Counted from the stretch's first letter, positions 23,397 to 31,672 are shown. The stretch is 64,000 nucleotides of DNA from Kutzneria sp. CA-103260 (GCF_018263855.1 NZ_CP073318.1:10788001-10852000); one strand, 5' to 3'. Notes: generated from the sequence alone by a model not told the origin. Numbers and translations are program-made.

Positions 23397-25307
23397 TCAG
23401 CAGGCTCCGTTGTCGGTCCACACGTTCTGGCTGTTGGCCCCGGGCACGTCGCCCTGGGTCCACCACTTGGCGGTCCAGCTGTGGCCGTTGTACGAGACCA
23501 CCGCGCCGCCGTTGTAGGCCGTGGCGGAGTTCCAGGCCGCGGCCGTGCAGTTGCCGCCGCCTGGCGGGTTGGTGGTCGTCGTGCCGCCACCGCCGCAGGG
23601 GCCGTTGTCGGTCCACACGCCGGAGCCGCCGGTGCTCGGCGCCTCGCCCTGGGTCCACCACTTCGCGGTCCACTGGTGACCGTTGTACGACACGACAGCG
23701 CCGCCGCTGTACGCGGTGGCCGCGTTCCACGCCGCCGCCGTGCAGCTACCGGGCGGGGTGGTCGTGGTGGTGGTCGTGGTCGTCGTCGTGGTGGTGGTCG
23801 TCGTGGTCGACGTCGGCGGGGTCGAGCAGCCCGGCGTGCTGGCGCCGAGGCCGTTGACCACCGCGTTGAACAGCGTCGAGGCCGGGTCGAGGTCGTAGAG
23901 CGAGAACATCATCGCGCCGGCCAGGCCGTTGCAGTGGATGTAGTCGGTCCGCGCCTTGATCGACTGCGCCGAGGAGCCGCCGTAGAAGTTGGTGCCGTCG
24001 TAGAACCAGGCCGACTGCGTGGTCGGGTCGTAGAAGGTGTCCGACGGGTTGTCCACGACGCCGGACAGTTCCTTGTACATCGCCACGCCGGGCACGTTGC
24101 CGGACAACGTCTTGCCGGCCGACGGGCCGGTCGCCGTCTGGTACAGGCCGTGGTTCGAGCCGGCCGGCACGCCCGTCCATCCCCGGTAGTAGAACGGAAT
24201 GCCCAGGGTCAGCTTGTTGGCCGGGAAGCCGCCGGGGATGCCGTAGGCGCTGTCGCCCTTGGTGTACGCCTTGATCACGTTGTCGATCGTGTACTTCTCG
24301 GTGCCCGGCGGGATCGTGCCGGACGGGTCGCTCGGCGAGGAGTACAGCGGGTCCTGGAAGTTCGTCGGACCGGTGGCGTCCCACGCGCCGTGCATGTCGT
24401 AGGTCATCGCGTCGGCGAAGTCCATGTACTGACCGATCTTGTCGGTCTGGATCTTCGCGATCTTGTCCTGGCCGCCGGGCAGGGCCGCGGACAGCGAGTA
24501 GTGCTTGCCGCCCAACGCGTCCAGCTCGGACCGGAACTCGGCCAGCAGCGCGGTGTAGTTGGCGGTGTCGTTCGGGCTGGTGTGGTTGCCCAGGTGGCCG
24601 CCGGTCGAGGCCGGGTACTCCCAGTCGATGTCGAAGCCGTCGAAGATGCCGGCCGCGGTGCCGGCGCCGCCGTAGCCGCCCTGCGAGGGCAGGTTGCCCT
24701 TGATGAACATGTCGACGCAGGAGCTGACGAACTTCTTGCGGGAGGCGTCGCTGGCCGCCACGTCGGAGAAGTACTTCGAGTACGTCCAGCCGCCCAGCGA
24801 CAGCACGACCTTCAGGTTCGGGTGCTTCTTCTTCAGCTCCTGGAGCTGGTGGAAGTTGCCCACGATCGGCATGCCGAAGGCGTCCGCGGTGCCGTCCACG
24901 CTGATGTCCGAGCCGAACGACTTCTGGTAGTCGGCGAACGAGTCGCCGGCGCCGTCACCGGCGTTCGGGTCGTTCTCGCCGCCCGGGTCCGGGTCGCTGG
25001 CCTTGGTCGCCTCGAAACACGTCCCGTTGGTCGGGTCGATGTTCTCGAAGTCGTAGATCAGGTAGTCGAGGTTGTTGGCGATCGCGTCGACGTTCTTCGG
25101 GTAGTACGCGTTCTGGTAGATCGACCACTGGTCGTAGTAGGCGATGCGCAGGCCGCCGGTGGACGCCGCGGCGGTCGCCGCCGCAGGGGTGACGGCCACC
25201 GACTGGGGCTGCTGCTGGGCCGCGTTCGCGCCGACAGCGGTGATGCTGCCGACCACGACGGTCGCGGCCGCGGCGACGATCAGGGCCGATCTCGCGGATA
25301 ACTTCAT
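23397..25307 (-). CDS. Secreted GH18 chitinase with two C-terminal CBM5/12 domains (636 aa)
   Basis: Endo-type chitinase. Signal peptide at 1-30 (MKLSARSALIVAAAATVVVG). The GH18 barrel covers about 45-480 with the catalytic DGFDIDWEYP motif (acid Glu230), SLGGW in strand 3 and a large FYDPTTQSAWFYDG insert near the end. A pure-threonine linker (encoded near 23757-23812) leads to two chitin-binding CBM5/12 modules (AWNAATAYSGGAVVSYNG ... WWTQGEAP). ATG at 25307 has AAGGAAGG before it. It is the second gene after another chitinase whose last 350 bp are almost identical. Confidence 0.95.
   Translation of the reverse strand: MKLSARSALIVAAAATVVVGSITAVGANAAQQQPQSVAVTPAAATAAASTGGLRIAYYDQWSIYQNAYYPKNVDAIANNLDYLIYDFENIDPTNGTCFEATKASDPDPGGENDPNAGDGAGDSFADYQKSFGSDISVDGTADAFGMPIVGNFHQLQELKKKHPNLKVVLSLGGWTYSKYFSDVAASDASRKKFVSSCVDMFIKGNLPSQGGYGGAGTAAGIFDGFDIDWEYPASTGGHLGNHTSPNDTANYTALLAEFRSELDALGGKHYSLSAALPGGQDKIAKIQTDKIGQYMDFADAMTYDMHGAWDATGPTNFQDPLYSSPSDPSGTIPPGTEKYTIDNVIKAYTKGDSAYGIPGGFPANKLTLGIPFYYRGWTGVPAGSNHGLYQTATGPSAGKTLSGNVPGVAMYKELSGVVDNPSDTFYDPTTQSAWFYDGTNFYGGSSAQSIKARTDYIHCNGLAGAMMFSLYDLDPASTLFNAVVNGLGASTPGCSTPPTSTTTTTTTTTTTTTTTTTPPGSCTAAAWNAATAYSGGAVVSYNGHQWTAKWWTQGEAPSTGGSGVWTDNGPCGGGGTTTTNPPGGGNCTAAAWNSATAYNGGAVVSYNGHSWTAKWWTQGDVPGANSQNVWTDNGAC
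23400..23744 (-). repeat. Twin CBM5/12 tail, copy A
   Basis: The 3' 345 bp of the first chitinase match the 3' end of the neighbouring chitinase (25395-25745) almost base for base: two CBM5/12 modules joined by a TTTTNPP linker. The main differences are a few codons such as DVPG/DTPG and two residues in the linker. Catalytic domains are unrelated in detail, so the tails are homogenised by duplication or gene conversion. Confidence 0.9.
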
Positions 25308-25341
25308 CTGCAGGGCCTTCCTTGCGAAGGGAGGTTGAGAC

Positions 25342-25383
25342 TCGCCGGCGGGCCGGGTTCGGGGTTCACCGACCCGCCGGCGA
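25342..25383 (-). terminator. Hairpin between the two chitinase genes
   Basis: TCGCCGGCGGG (25342-25352) and CCCGCCGGCGA (25373-25383) form a perfect 11-bp stem with a 20-nt loop, 8 bases after the stop of the upstream chitinase. It may partially terminate or protect the first message. I see no dre site for the second chitinase, so read-through is likely. Confidence 0.6.
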
Positions 25384-25391
25384 AAGCCTGG

Positions 25392-26849
25392 TCAGCAGGA
25401 GCCGTTGTCGGTCCACACGTTCTGGCTGTTGGCGCCGGGGGTGTCGCCCTGGGTCCACCACTTGGCGGTCCAGCTGTGGCCGTTGTAGGACACGACCGCG
25501 CCGCCGTTGTAGGCCGTGGCGGAGTTCCAGGCCGCGGCTGTGCAGTTGCCGCCACTCGGCGGGTTCGTGGTGGTGGTTCCGCCGCCACCACCCGTGCACG
25601 CGCCGTTGTCGGTCCACACGCCGGAGCCGCCGGTGCTCGGCGCCTCGCCCTGGGTCCACCACTTCGCGGTCCACTGGTGACCGTTGTACGACACGACAGC
25701 GCCGCCGCTGTAGGCCGTGGCCGCGTTCCACGCCGCCGCCGTGCAGCTACCGCCGCCGCCGGGCGTGGTCGTCGTGGTCGTGGTGGGCGGCGGGGACTGC
25801 GGCGGGGTCGCGCCGGCGAACTTCGTGGTGAACTTCGTGAAGTCCCAGTCGTTCTGCGTGACGTTGCTGCAGATCCCGTTGTCGGTGCTGGCGCCGCACT
25901 GCCGGTCCCGGTTGACCGACCAGAAGGTGAACCGGCCGAGGCCGTGGCTGGTCGCGTAGTCCAGCACGGTCTGGAAGTCGGCCTGGGTGAAGACCTCGCC
26001 GTTGTCGGAGTGGCCGTTCATGCCCGAGAAGCCCTCGTGCGCGTAGGCCGTGGTGCTGTCCCAGCCCATGTGGCTCTCCAGCAGGCCGTGCAGCGCCTCC
26101 AGCGCGGAGGTCTGCGCCGAGCCGCCGGCGAAGCCGCCGTCGAACGGCATGATGGAGAAGTTGTTCGGGGTGAAGCCGATGGACTTGGACTTGTCCAGCA
26201 GCTGCGTGCCGAACCAGCCGGTGCCGGCCGCGGTGCCGGGCATGGTCACCGAGACGAACAGACCGGGGTTGTTGGACTGCAGGGTCTTGGCCGCGCCCAG
26301 CTCGTTGTTCATCGCGGCGTCGTTCTCGTACTCCGGCTCTTCCAGGTCGAAGTCGATCGCCTTGAGCGAGTACTTGTCGATCACCTGCTGGTAGGCCGCG
26401 GCGGTGGCCGCCACGGTGCCGCAGGTCTGGCCCAGCTTGGTGCCGCCGTAGCCGCCGACCGACACCGACACGTCGCCGCCGGCCCCGCGGATCTTGCTGA
26501 TCACGCCGGCGACCGCGGTGTCGGAGGAGACCGCGCTCTTGCCGTCCCAGGTGGGGGAGCAGCCGCCGCCGTCGGGGGCGAGGATGAAGGCCAGTTGGAA
26601 GGCCTTCTGCCCGGTCGCCGCCATCACGACGGTCGGGTCCGGCGGGTTGTTGCTCTGCGGCATCAGGTACGGCGCCGAGGCGTACCAGTTGTTGGACAGA
26701 GCGTTGGGATTCTGCGCGTTGGGGCTCAGTGCGGCGGCGGAAGCGGCCGGCTGAACCTGCGCCGTGCTGGCGTTGGCGGCCACTGCCGCGGCGACGCCCG
26801 CCACGGCAACCGCTGCCAACGCAGTCGCGGCGAGTCTGGCTCGCTGCAT
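25392..26849 (-). CDS. Secreted GH18 chitinase with two CBM5/12 domains (485 aa)
   Basis: Signal peptide at 1-28 (MQRARLAATALAAVAVAGV). The GH18 domain, about 45-345, is of the shorter actinobacterial type: VSVSVGGYGGTKL in strand 3 and KAIDFDLEEPEY as the active-site strand. Here the DxDxE core is intact (acid Glu170) although the first Asp of DxxDxDxE is Lys. A Pro/Thr linker leads to two CBM5/12 modules. ATG at 26849 is chosen because AGGAGGA lies directly upstream; an extra nine residues from 26876 would cross it. Two DasR-like boxes 60-105 bp upstream imply induction by chitin-derived aminosugars. Confidence 0.93.
   Translation of the reverse strand: MQRARLAATALAAVAVAGVAAAVAANASTAQVQPAASAAALSPNAQNPNALSNNWYASAPYLMPQSNNPPDPTVVMAATGQKAFQLAFILAPDGGGCSPTWDGKSAVSSDTAVAGVISKIRGAGGDVSVSVGGYGGTKLGQTCGTVAATAAAYQQVIDKYSLKAIDFDLEEPEYENDAAMNNELGAAKTLQSNNPGLFVSVTMPGTAAGTGWFGTQLLDKSKSIGFTPNNFSIMPFDGGFAGGSAQTSALEALHGLLESHMGWDSTTAYAHEGFSGMNGHSDNGEVFTQADFQTVLDYATSHGLGRFTFWSVNRDRQCGASTDNGICSNVTQNDWDFTKFTTKFAGATPPQSPPPTTTTTTTPGGGGSCTAAAWNAATAYSGGAVVSYNGHQWTAKWWTQGEAPSTGGSGVWTDNGACTGGGGGTTTTNPPSGGNCTAAAWNSATAYNGGAVVSYNGHSWTAKWWTQGDTPGANSQNVWTDNGSC
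25395..25745 (-). repeat. Twin CBM5/12 tail, copy B
   Basis: Second copy of the near-identical tandem CBM5/12 coding block, in the same orientation about 1.65 kb from copy A's 3' end; six bases longer than copy A. Confidence 0.9.
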
Positions 26850-26911
26850 ATGTCCTCCTCGTCGAAGGCACTGCATGGTGTTCTTTCCGCCGGGCCCGGT
26901 GTTCAGAAATG

Positions 26912-26923
26912 TGGACTAGACCA
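26912..26923. promoter_or_regulatory. DasR-responsive element (dre) 1
   Basis: TGGACTAGACCA followed by CT matches the dre consensus (ACTGGTCTAGACCACT class) at all but one core base. It lies 63 bp upstream of the chitinase ATG. Confidence 0.75.
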
Positions 26924-26941
26924 CTGGAAGTGTCAAGGCTT

Positions 26942-26953
26942 TGGCCTAGACCA
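26942..26953. promoter_or_regulatory. DasR-responsive element (dre) 2
   Basis: TGGCCTAGACCA, exactly 30 bp from the first box, giving the direct-repeat arrangement known from Streptomyces chitinase promoters. Confidence 0.72.
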
Positions 26954-27009
26954 ATGCTTGGACTGTTGCCCGGCTACTCCGTTCGGCCCCCGACGTTGGT
27001 CGTGAAACG

Positions 27010-27040
27010 CCACGGGGCCCGCTGAACGCGGGCCCCGTGG
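27010..27040 (-). terminator. Terminator of the GH27 gene
   Basis: A perfect 13-bp stem (27010-27022 with 27028-27040), 5-nt loop, 16 bases beyond the GH27 stop. It also shields the chitinase promoter from read-through. Confidence 0.85.
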
Positions 27041-27055
27041 TATTGCCTTTGTATC

Positions 27056-28390
27056 TCAGAGCCACACGGTCAGCAGGCGTGACGCGTGCGGCGCCAGGGT
27101 CGCCGAGAGGTGGTCGCGCGCCAGGCCAAGATTCTTGTGCGCCCAGAGATCCCGGATGAACCCGATGCTGCGATGGGGTGCTAGATCGGTCCAGTTCGCG
27201 GTGACCGTCGCGGGCGCGTCGCCGAGGTTGAACAGGGCCACGGTGTAGCTGCCGTTGTGGTTGTCGCTCACCCACACCTGCTGCTTGCTCGCCTGCGACA
27301 CCGGGTGCGCCGGGTGGCCGGCCTGGTCGACCGCGATCACCTCGTCATTGGTGATCATCTTGACGTCCTCGGGCACCAGCTTGGTCAGGTCGGTGCCCAG
27401 CAGCAGCGGTGAGGACTCGATCGCCCACAGCGTCATCACCGACTGCTTCTCGTCGGCGCTCAGGCCGTCGGTCGCGCCGTTGCCGATCTCCAGCGAGTCC
27501 AGGTCGTTCCAGTGGCCCGGGCCGGCGAACGGCACCCACTTCGGCGCGTCGTCCCAGCGCAGCGACGCGCGCACCGCCCAGTTGGTCAGGCCGACGCAGT
27601 GCGAGTAGCACTCGATGTCGCCCTCGATCCGCCAGCCGTTGCTGTACTTCTGCCACACCGCGGCGTTGTCGAAGCTGAGCGAGTTGGACAGCTCCAGGTG
27701 GATCGGGCGGCGGGTGTTGTCCAAGGACTTCCGCCACACCTGCATGTCGGTCCGGTTGTCGGTGGCCACCCGGCCGCCGCCCGGGCCGACGAAGTCCATC
27801 TTGATGTAGTCGACTCCCCACGACGCCAGCAGATCCGCCTGCGACTGCACATAGGCCGCGGCCCCCGGCTTGGTGAAGTCCAGCTTGCCGGAGCTGTCCG
27901 CCGCCGTGTTGCCCGGCTGCGTCGGGTCGATGACGTCCTTGACGTGGTAGGGCGTGCCCTTGATCGGCGAGTTCGCGTCCACCGCCGCCTTCGGGATGCC
28001 CGGCACCATGTAGATGCCGAACTTCAGGCCCAGCCCGTGCACGTACTTGGCCACCGCCGCGATCCCGTTGGGGAACTTCGTGGTGTCCCACGTGCTGCGG
28101 CCGTACTGGTCGACGCCGGCGGTCCAGCCCGCGTCGATGTTGACGTACTGGTAGCCGTGGTCCTTGAGCTGGTCGTGCAGGACCTTGGCCTGCGCCTCGA
28201 TGATCGACTCGGAGATGTTGCCGTGCAACGAGCTCCAGCTGCTCCAGCCCATCGGCGGGGTCTTCGCGATGGTCACGGGGTGGGGCCAGGCGGCCCCATG
28301 GGTATCGACGTCGGCGATCGCCTGGCTTCCGGTCGCCAGCAGAGCTGCCGCCGCGGTGAGCAGCGCAGCGCCGATCCGCCACCTGGTCAT
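27056..28390 (-). CDS. Secreted GH27 alpha-galactosidase (444 aa)
   Basis: Retaining alpha-galactosidase (or alpha-N-acetylgalactosaminidase) of family GH27/clan GH-D. Signal peptide at 1-26. The barrel starts with TPPMGWSSWSSLHGNI; YVNIDAGW and FGIYMVPG follow. The nucleophile is Asp199 in YIKMDFVG and the acid/base Asp258 in RIEGDIECYSHC; GHWNDLDSLEIGNG is the conserved substrate loop. The C-terminal 80 residues are the usual antiparallel beta domain. It would act outside the cell on galactomannan or galacto-oligosaccharides. A LacI-type palindrome lies about 80 bp upstream. Confidence 0.94.
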   Translation of the reverse strand: MTRWRIGAALLTAAAALLATGSQAIADVDTHGAAWPHPVTIAKTPPMGWSSWSSLHGNISESIIEAQAKVLHDQLKDHGYQYVNIDAGWTAGVDQYGRSTWDTTKFPNGIAAVAKYVHGLGLKFGIYMVPGIPKAAVDANSPIKGTPYHVKDVIDPTQPGNTAADSSGKLDFTKPGAAAYVQSQADLLASWGVDYIKMDFVGPGGGRVATDNRTDMQVWRKSLDNTRRPIHLELSNSLSFDNAAVWQKYSNGWRIEGDIECYSHCVGLTNWAVRASLRWDDAPKWVPFAGPGHWNDLDSLEIGNGATDGLSADEKQSVMTLWAIESSPLLLGTDLTKLVPEDVKMITNDEVIAVDQAGHPAHPVSQASKQQVWVSDNHNGSYTVALFNLGDAPATVTANWTDLAPHRSIGFIRDLWAHKNLGLARDHLSATLAPHASRLLTVWL

Positions 28391-28467
28391 GCGTGCTCCT
28401 TCGTTGGAGGGCCCGGCGGCGGACGGGACATCGGGTGAATCCTCACCCCTGATGCTTGTTTCGGCAA

Positions 28468-28485
28468 GATGTACACGGTTACATC
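28468..28485. promoter_or_regulatory. LacI-type operator upstream of GH27 gene
   Basis: GATGTA (28468-28473) and TACATC (28480-28485) flank CACGGT; on the minus strand the core TGTAACCGTGTACA fits the cre-like TGNAANCGN pattern of sugar-responsive LacI repressors. Confidence 0.5.
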
Positions 28486-28510
28486 CGATGTGTTTGCCAG
28501 GAAAGGGGCA

Positions 28511-28533
28511 TTCCTGACGTTGAACGTCAGGAA
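28511..28533. repeat. Palindromic element with core CCTGACGTTGAACGTCAGG, copy 1
   Basis: 11-bp perfect arms around a single G. The 19-bp core is identical to the centre of the hairpin at 38194-38240. Here it lies between the divergent GH27 and methyltransferase genes, where a terminator is not expected. Confidence 0.75.
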
Positions 28534-28626
28534 ACGCGCTTTGATCTTGTGGGGTTGGCGGCGGCCCGCCGCTGCTGTGGGCAGAACCGGCGGCACGGCC
28601 CGGCTCGCAGCGCCCAGACTGGCCGC

Positions 28627-29415
28627 ATGGACCTGGGATTTCGTGGCGAGGTGGCCGACTTCTACCACCGGTTCCGGCGTGGTTACCCGCCAGCGGTGAT
28701 CGACTCGCTGGTGGCGGCGTTCGAGCTGACCAGCGATGACGTCGTGGTCGATCTGGGGTGCGGAACCGGCCAGCTGACCTTGCCGATCGCCGAGCGCGTG
28801 CGGTCCGTGGTCGGCATGGATCCGGAGCCGGACATGCTGCTGCGGGGCCGGAGTGCGGCGAACGGCGTGGCCAACGTGAGCTGGATGATCGGATCCGATG
28901 CCGATCTTCCCGCGCTGGGCCGGCTGATCGGCGGACGCCTGGGGGCGGTGACCGTCGGACAGGCGCTGCACTGGATGCGCCACGAGGAGCTGTTCCACGC
29001 GGTGGCTTCCCTGGCGCGGCCCGGTGGTGGTGTGGCCGTGGTGACCAACGGAACCCCGTTGTGGCAACAGGACACGGCGTGGTCCCGGGCCCTGCGCGGC
29101 TATCTGGAGGACTGGCTGGGCAGCAAGGTGACCAACACCTGCGGCACCGACGACGCCAGCCAGCGGCGGTACCGCGACAGCCTGACCGCCGCCGGCCTCG
29201 AACCGGCGGTCGTCAGCGTCGACTACGCCGACGAGCTCAGCGTCGAGCAGATCGTCGGCGGGGTCTACTCGGCACTGCCCGTCGACCGCGTGCCGGCCCC
29301 GGAGCAGCGCCCGGGTTTCGCCATGCGGCTGGGCGAAGTGCTCCAGCCGCACGGGCCGTACGTCGAGCAGGTGCGGGTGACGGTCCTGACCGGCCGGATC
29401 CGGTCAGGCCGCTAG
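28627..29415 (+). CDS. Class I SAM-dependent methyltransferase (262 aa)
   Basis: Motif I is VVVDLGCGTGQLTLPIAERV near residues 40-60, followed by VVGMDPEPDML (acidic residue that binds the ribose) and LGAVTVGQALHWM, a pattern of the UbiE/Tam small-molecule methyltransferases. The N-terminal FRGEVADFYHRFRRGYPPAV is typical of this subgroup. ATG at 28627 gives the conventional start. The substrate is unknown. Its end overlaps the convergent kinase gene by 12 bp. Confidence 0.9.
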   Translation: MDLGFRGEVADFYHRFRRGYPPAVIDSLVAAFELTSDDVVVDLGCGTGQLTLPIAERVRSVVGMDPEPDMLLRGRSAANGVANVSWMIGSDADLPALGRLIGGRLGAVTVGQALHWMRHEELFHAVASLARPGGGVAVVTNGTPLWQQDTAWSRALRGYLEDWLGSKVTNTCGTDDASQRRYRDSLTAAGLEPAVVSVDYADELSVEQIVGGVYSALPVDRVPAPEQRPGFAMRLGEVLQPHGPYVEQVRVTVLTGRIRSGR

Positions 29416-30285
29416 GGCGGTCTTGAGCAGCAGCTCGCTGGCCCCCAGCCAGGTCGGGGTGGGCCAGCCGCCGTGGCGGAAGGCGAACCAGCCCAGGGTG
29501 CGCAGCACGTTGTGCGCGGCGTAGGCCCACATCAGCTCCGGGGGCATGACCCGGCGCAGGTGGCGGCGCAGCTCGGTGGAGGAGCGGGTCTGGTCGGTGC
29601 CGATGCGCAGGGCGAACCACAGGGTGACGAGGTCGGCGCGGCGGTCGCCGGGGCGCCAGCCGTCCCAGTCGATGACGCCGGAGAGCTCGCCGGCGCGGAA
29701 CAGCATGTTGCCGAGCCCGTAGTCGCCGTGCACGACGTCGTCGGCCGGCAGGCAGGACAGGTCCAGGCGCGCGGCCCGATGCTCGATGTCGCGCACGAGG
29801 TCGGCGGCTCGTGGCGAATGTGCTGCCAGGGCGCGTTTTCGTGGCGTCCAGTGGGCGGGGTCGGCCAGGTCGCGGTGGATCTGCTCGCCCCACGGCAGGG
29901 CCCGGTGGGAGGACAGCCCGCGGGCGGCGCCGGCGTGCAGCTCCACCAGTTCGATGAGCTGTTCCAACTGGTCCACGTCCAGCTCGTCCGACGGCGCGCC
30001 GGGCAGTTTCTCCTGAACGTAGAAGGCGATGCCGTCGAGCCGGTCGGCCGCGATCACCCGCGGCGCCGGGTAGCGCCGCGAGCGCAGTCGGGCGGTCACC
30101 TCGGCCACCTCGCACGGCCACAGGTCCGGGTGCCACGTCCACTTCACGACGTACCGGCCGCGGCCGGCGACCGTCGCCTCCACCGCCCCGTGCTCGCCGG
30201 AGAGGGGTTTGACTCTGCTGAAGCCGAGACCACACGCCTCGGCTATCACCGGCAGCGCGTGGTCGGCGTTCGTGCCGCCCATCAT
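29404..30285 (-). CDS. APH-fold phosphotransferase (293 aa)
   Basis: Aminoglycoside/choline-kinase-like fold. The catalytic loop is DDVVHGDYGLGNML (about residues 183-196) and the metal site is SGVIDWDGWRPGD. The Lys of the ATP site is in RYVVKWTWH. Such proteins phosphorylate hydroxyl groups of small molecules or sugars; resistance to an aminoglycoside cannot be claimed. No operon partner on its strand. Confidence 0.88.
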   Translation of the reverse strand: MMGGTNADHALPVIAEACGLGFSRVKPLSGEHGAVEATVAGRGRYVVKWTWHPDLWPCEVAEVTARLRSRRYPAPRVIAADRLDGIAFYVQEKLPGAPSDELDVDQLEQLIELVELHAGAARGLSSHRALPWGEQIHRDLADPAHWTPRKRALAAHSPRAADLVRDIEHRAARLDLSCLPADDVVHGDYGLGNMLFRAGELSGVIDWDGWRPGDRRADLVTLWFALRIGTDQTRSSTELRRHLRRVMPPELMWAYAAHNVLRTLGWFAFRHGGWPTPTWLGASELLLKTALAA

Positions 30286-30315
30286 GGGCGCACAGTGTCG
30301 CCGAAAAGCCTGAAT

Positions 30316-30350
30316 CGGTCCACCTCCCTAGGGGTCGGGGAGGTGGACCG
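30316..30350 (-). terminator. Terminator of the GH8 gene
   Basis: A perfect 13-bp stem (30316-30328 with 30338-30350) with a 9-nt loop, 10 bases after the GH8 stop; it also separates it from the APH-type gene. Confidence 0.82.
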
Positions 30351-30359
30351 AGGGGGAAA

Positions 30360-31580
30360 TCAGGACGCCGGGGTCCAGTAGTCGCCGGCCATCACCAGGT
30401 AGACCAGCATCTTGATGGTCTCGCCGTAGTAGGTGTCGCCGTAGGGGTTGGTGGCCAGGTAGTTCCACAGCGCGTCGGTCCAGGCCTGGTCGCCGGCGGC
30501 CATCGCGGCCACGCCCACCGGGTCGTTGGCGCACTCGCACTGGTCGCCGGTGTTGGTCGGGGTGCCGTCCAGCTTGGTGTGCGGGTAGATCTTGGCCGGG
30601 TTGCCGCCGGCCTTGGCCTTGTAGCTGTTGGACTCGTTGGTCGCCACGGTCTTGGCCACCGAGCTGCCGTAGACCAGCGCGTCGGTGCCCATGTGCCACG
30701 GCACGCGCACCGAGTTGTAGCCGACGATGTTGTCCGGCTGGTTCTCCTGGTAGTTGGCCGGGGCCGGCTTCGGGCTGGTGGTGTTCGCGCTCACCACGAA
30801 GTCCGACAGCAGGTTGGCGCTCGGCGAGTACTTGGCGGTGAACTCCTGGATCACGGCCTCGGTGCGGGTGACGACCTTGTTCCAGTCGTGCGCGGTGTCG
30901 TAGGCCGCGAACGCCCGCAGGTGGTCGAGCATGAAGTCGGACGGCCGGGTGTCGGTGGTCGGGCCGTCGTCCTCGCACTTGAGGTGGCCGTCGGAGGCGA
31001 CGTTGGCCTTGTAGAACTTGGCCAGCCAGTCCTGGGCCGCGGCGGTGTAGCCGCCCCACTGCTTGTCCGCCAGGATCAGGCCGTAGCCGACGTCGAGGTC
31101 GCCGTCGGTGGCCGCGTCGGGCGTGCCGGAGTCGGCGTACTTGCAGCTGCTGCCGTCGATCTTCCACTCCATCATGCCCTGGCTGTCGCGGTGGTCCTGG
31201 ACGACCTTCCACAGGCCGTCGAACTCCGCCTTGGCGTTCGTGTCGTAGCCGGCCATCAGCGGCACGATGTTCATGCCGTAGCCCTGGGCCTCGGACACCG
31301 TGCCCTTGTTGGGCGCGTCGCCGGTGGCGTAGATCAGGTAGCCGCCGCAGGCCGAGCGCAGGTAGGCCTTCTTCCACGAGTCGTACTGCTTCTTGACGGC
31401 CGCGTCCCGGTCGGCCTGGCTGGCCGACGGCATGACGCCCGTCTTGTACGTGACGTGGGTGGGGAAGGGGTGGCTCTCGCCGGCGGCTGCGGCGGGAGCT
31501 GCCGTGGAGACCAGCACGGACAGGGAAATCGTCGCGGCAGCAGCGGCCACCGCCGCCAGCCGACCGGATCGATCGCGCAT
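30360..31580 (-). CDS. Secreted GH8 glycosidase (chitosanase/endoglucanase family, 406 aa)
   Basis: Inverting (alpha/alpha)6-barrel enzyme. Signal peptide at 1-33 (ending APAAAA). Glu97 in VSEAQGYGMNI is the acid and ATDGDLDVGYGLILAD (about 150-165) holds the family's conserved acidic cluster; later landmarks are PWHMGTDAL and the C-terminal YYGETIKMLVYL. GH8 contains chitosanases, cellulases and licheninases; the perfect DasR-type palindrome upstream favours chitosan. GGAGCGAG precedes the ATG. A terminator follows. Confidence 0.9.
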   Translation of the reverse strand: MRDRSGRLAAVAAAAATISLSVLVSTAAPAAAAGESHPFPTHVTYKTGVMPSASQADRDAAVKKQYDSWKKAYLRSACGGYLIYATGDAPNKGTVSEAQGYGMNIVPLMAGYDTNAKAEFDGLWKVVQDHRDSQGMMEWKIDGSSCKYADSGTPDAATDGDLDVGYGLILADKQWGGYTAAAQDWLAKFYKANVASDGHLKCEDDGPTTDTRPSDFMLDHLRAFAAYDTAHDWNKVVTRTEAVIQEFTAKYSPSANLLSDFVVSANTTSPKPAPANYQENQPDNIVGYNSVRVPWHMGTDALVYGSSVAKTVATNESNSYKAKAGGNPAKIYPHTKLDGTPTNTGDQCECANDPVGVAAMAAGDQAWTDALWNYLATNPYGDTYYGETIKMLVYLVMAGDYWTPAS

Positions 31581-31658
31581 CGCTCGCTCCTGTTAGGAAA
31601 GTTTCTTAACTAATCGGCGGCTCGATCAGAGTGACGTCCGATTCGCCTGATGTCAAGG

Positions 31659-31672
31659 GAGGTCTAGACCTC
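31659..31672. promoter_or_regulatory. DasR-like palindrome upstream of GH8 gene
   Basis: GAGGTCTAGACCTC is a perfect 14-bp palindrome containing the GGTCTAGACC core of dre, 79 bp before the GH8 ATG, in the gap shared with the divergent phospholipase gene. Confidence 0.7.

Noticed and set aside
23757..23812. Short GTGGTC-type repeats that look like a minisatellite or CRISPR-like array
   Set aside because: They encode the poly-threonine linker of the chitinase in frame; no spacers and no repeat unit beyond the codon.
25342..25383. Integration or attachment site suggested by the inverted repeat between chitinases
   Set aside because: No integrase, tRNA or direct repeats; a terminator or message-processing hairpin explains it.
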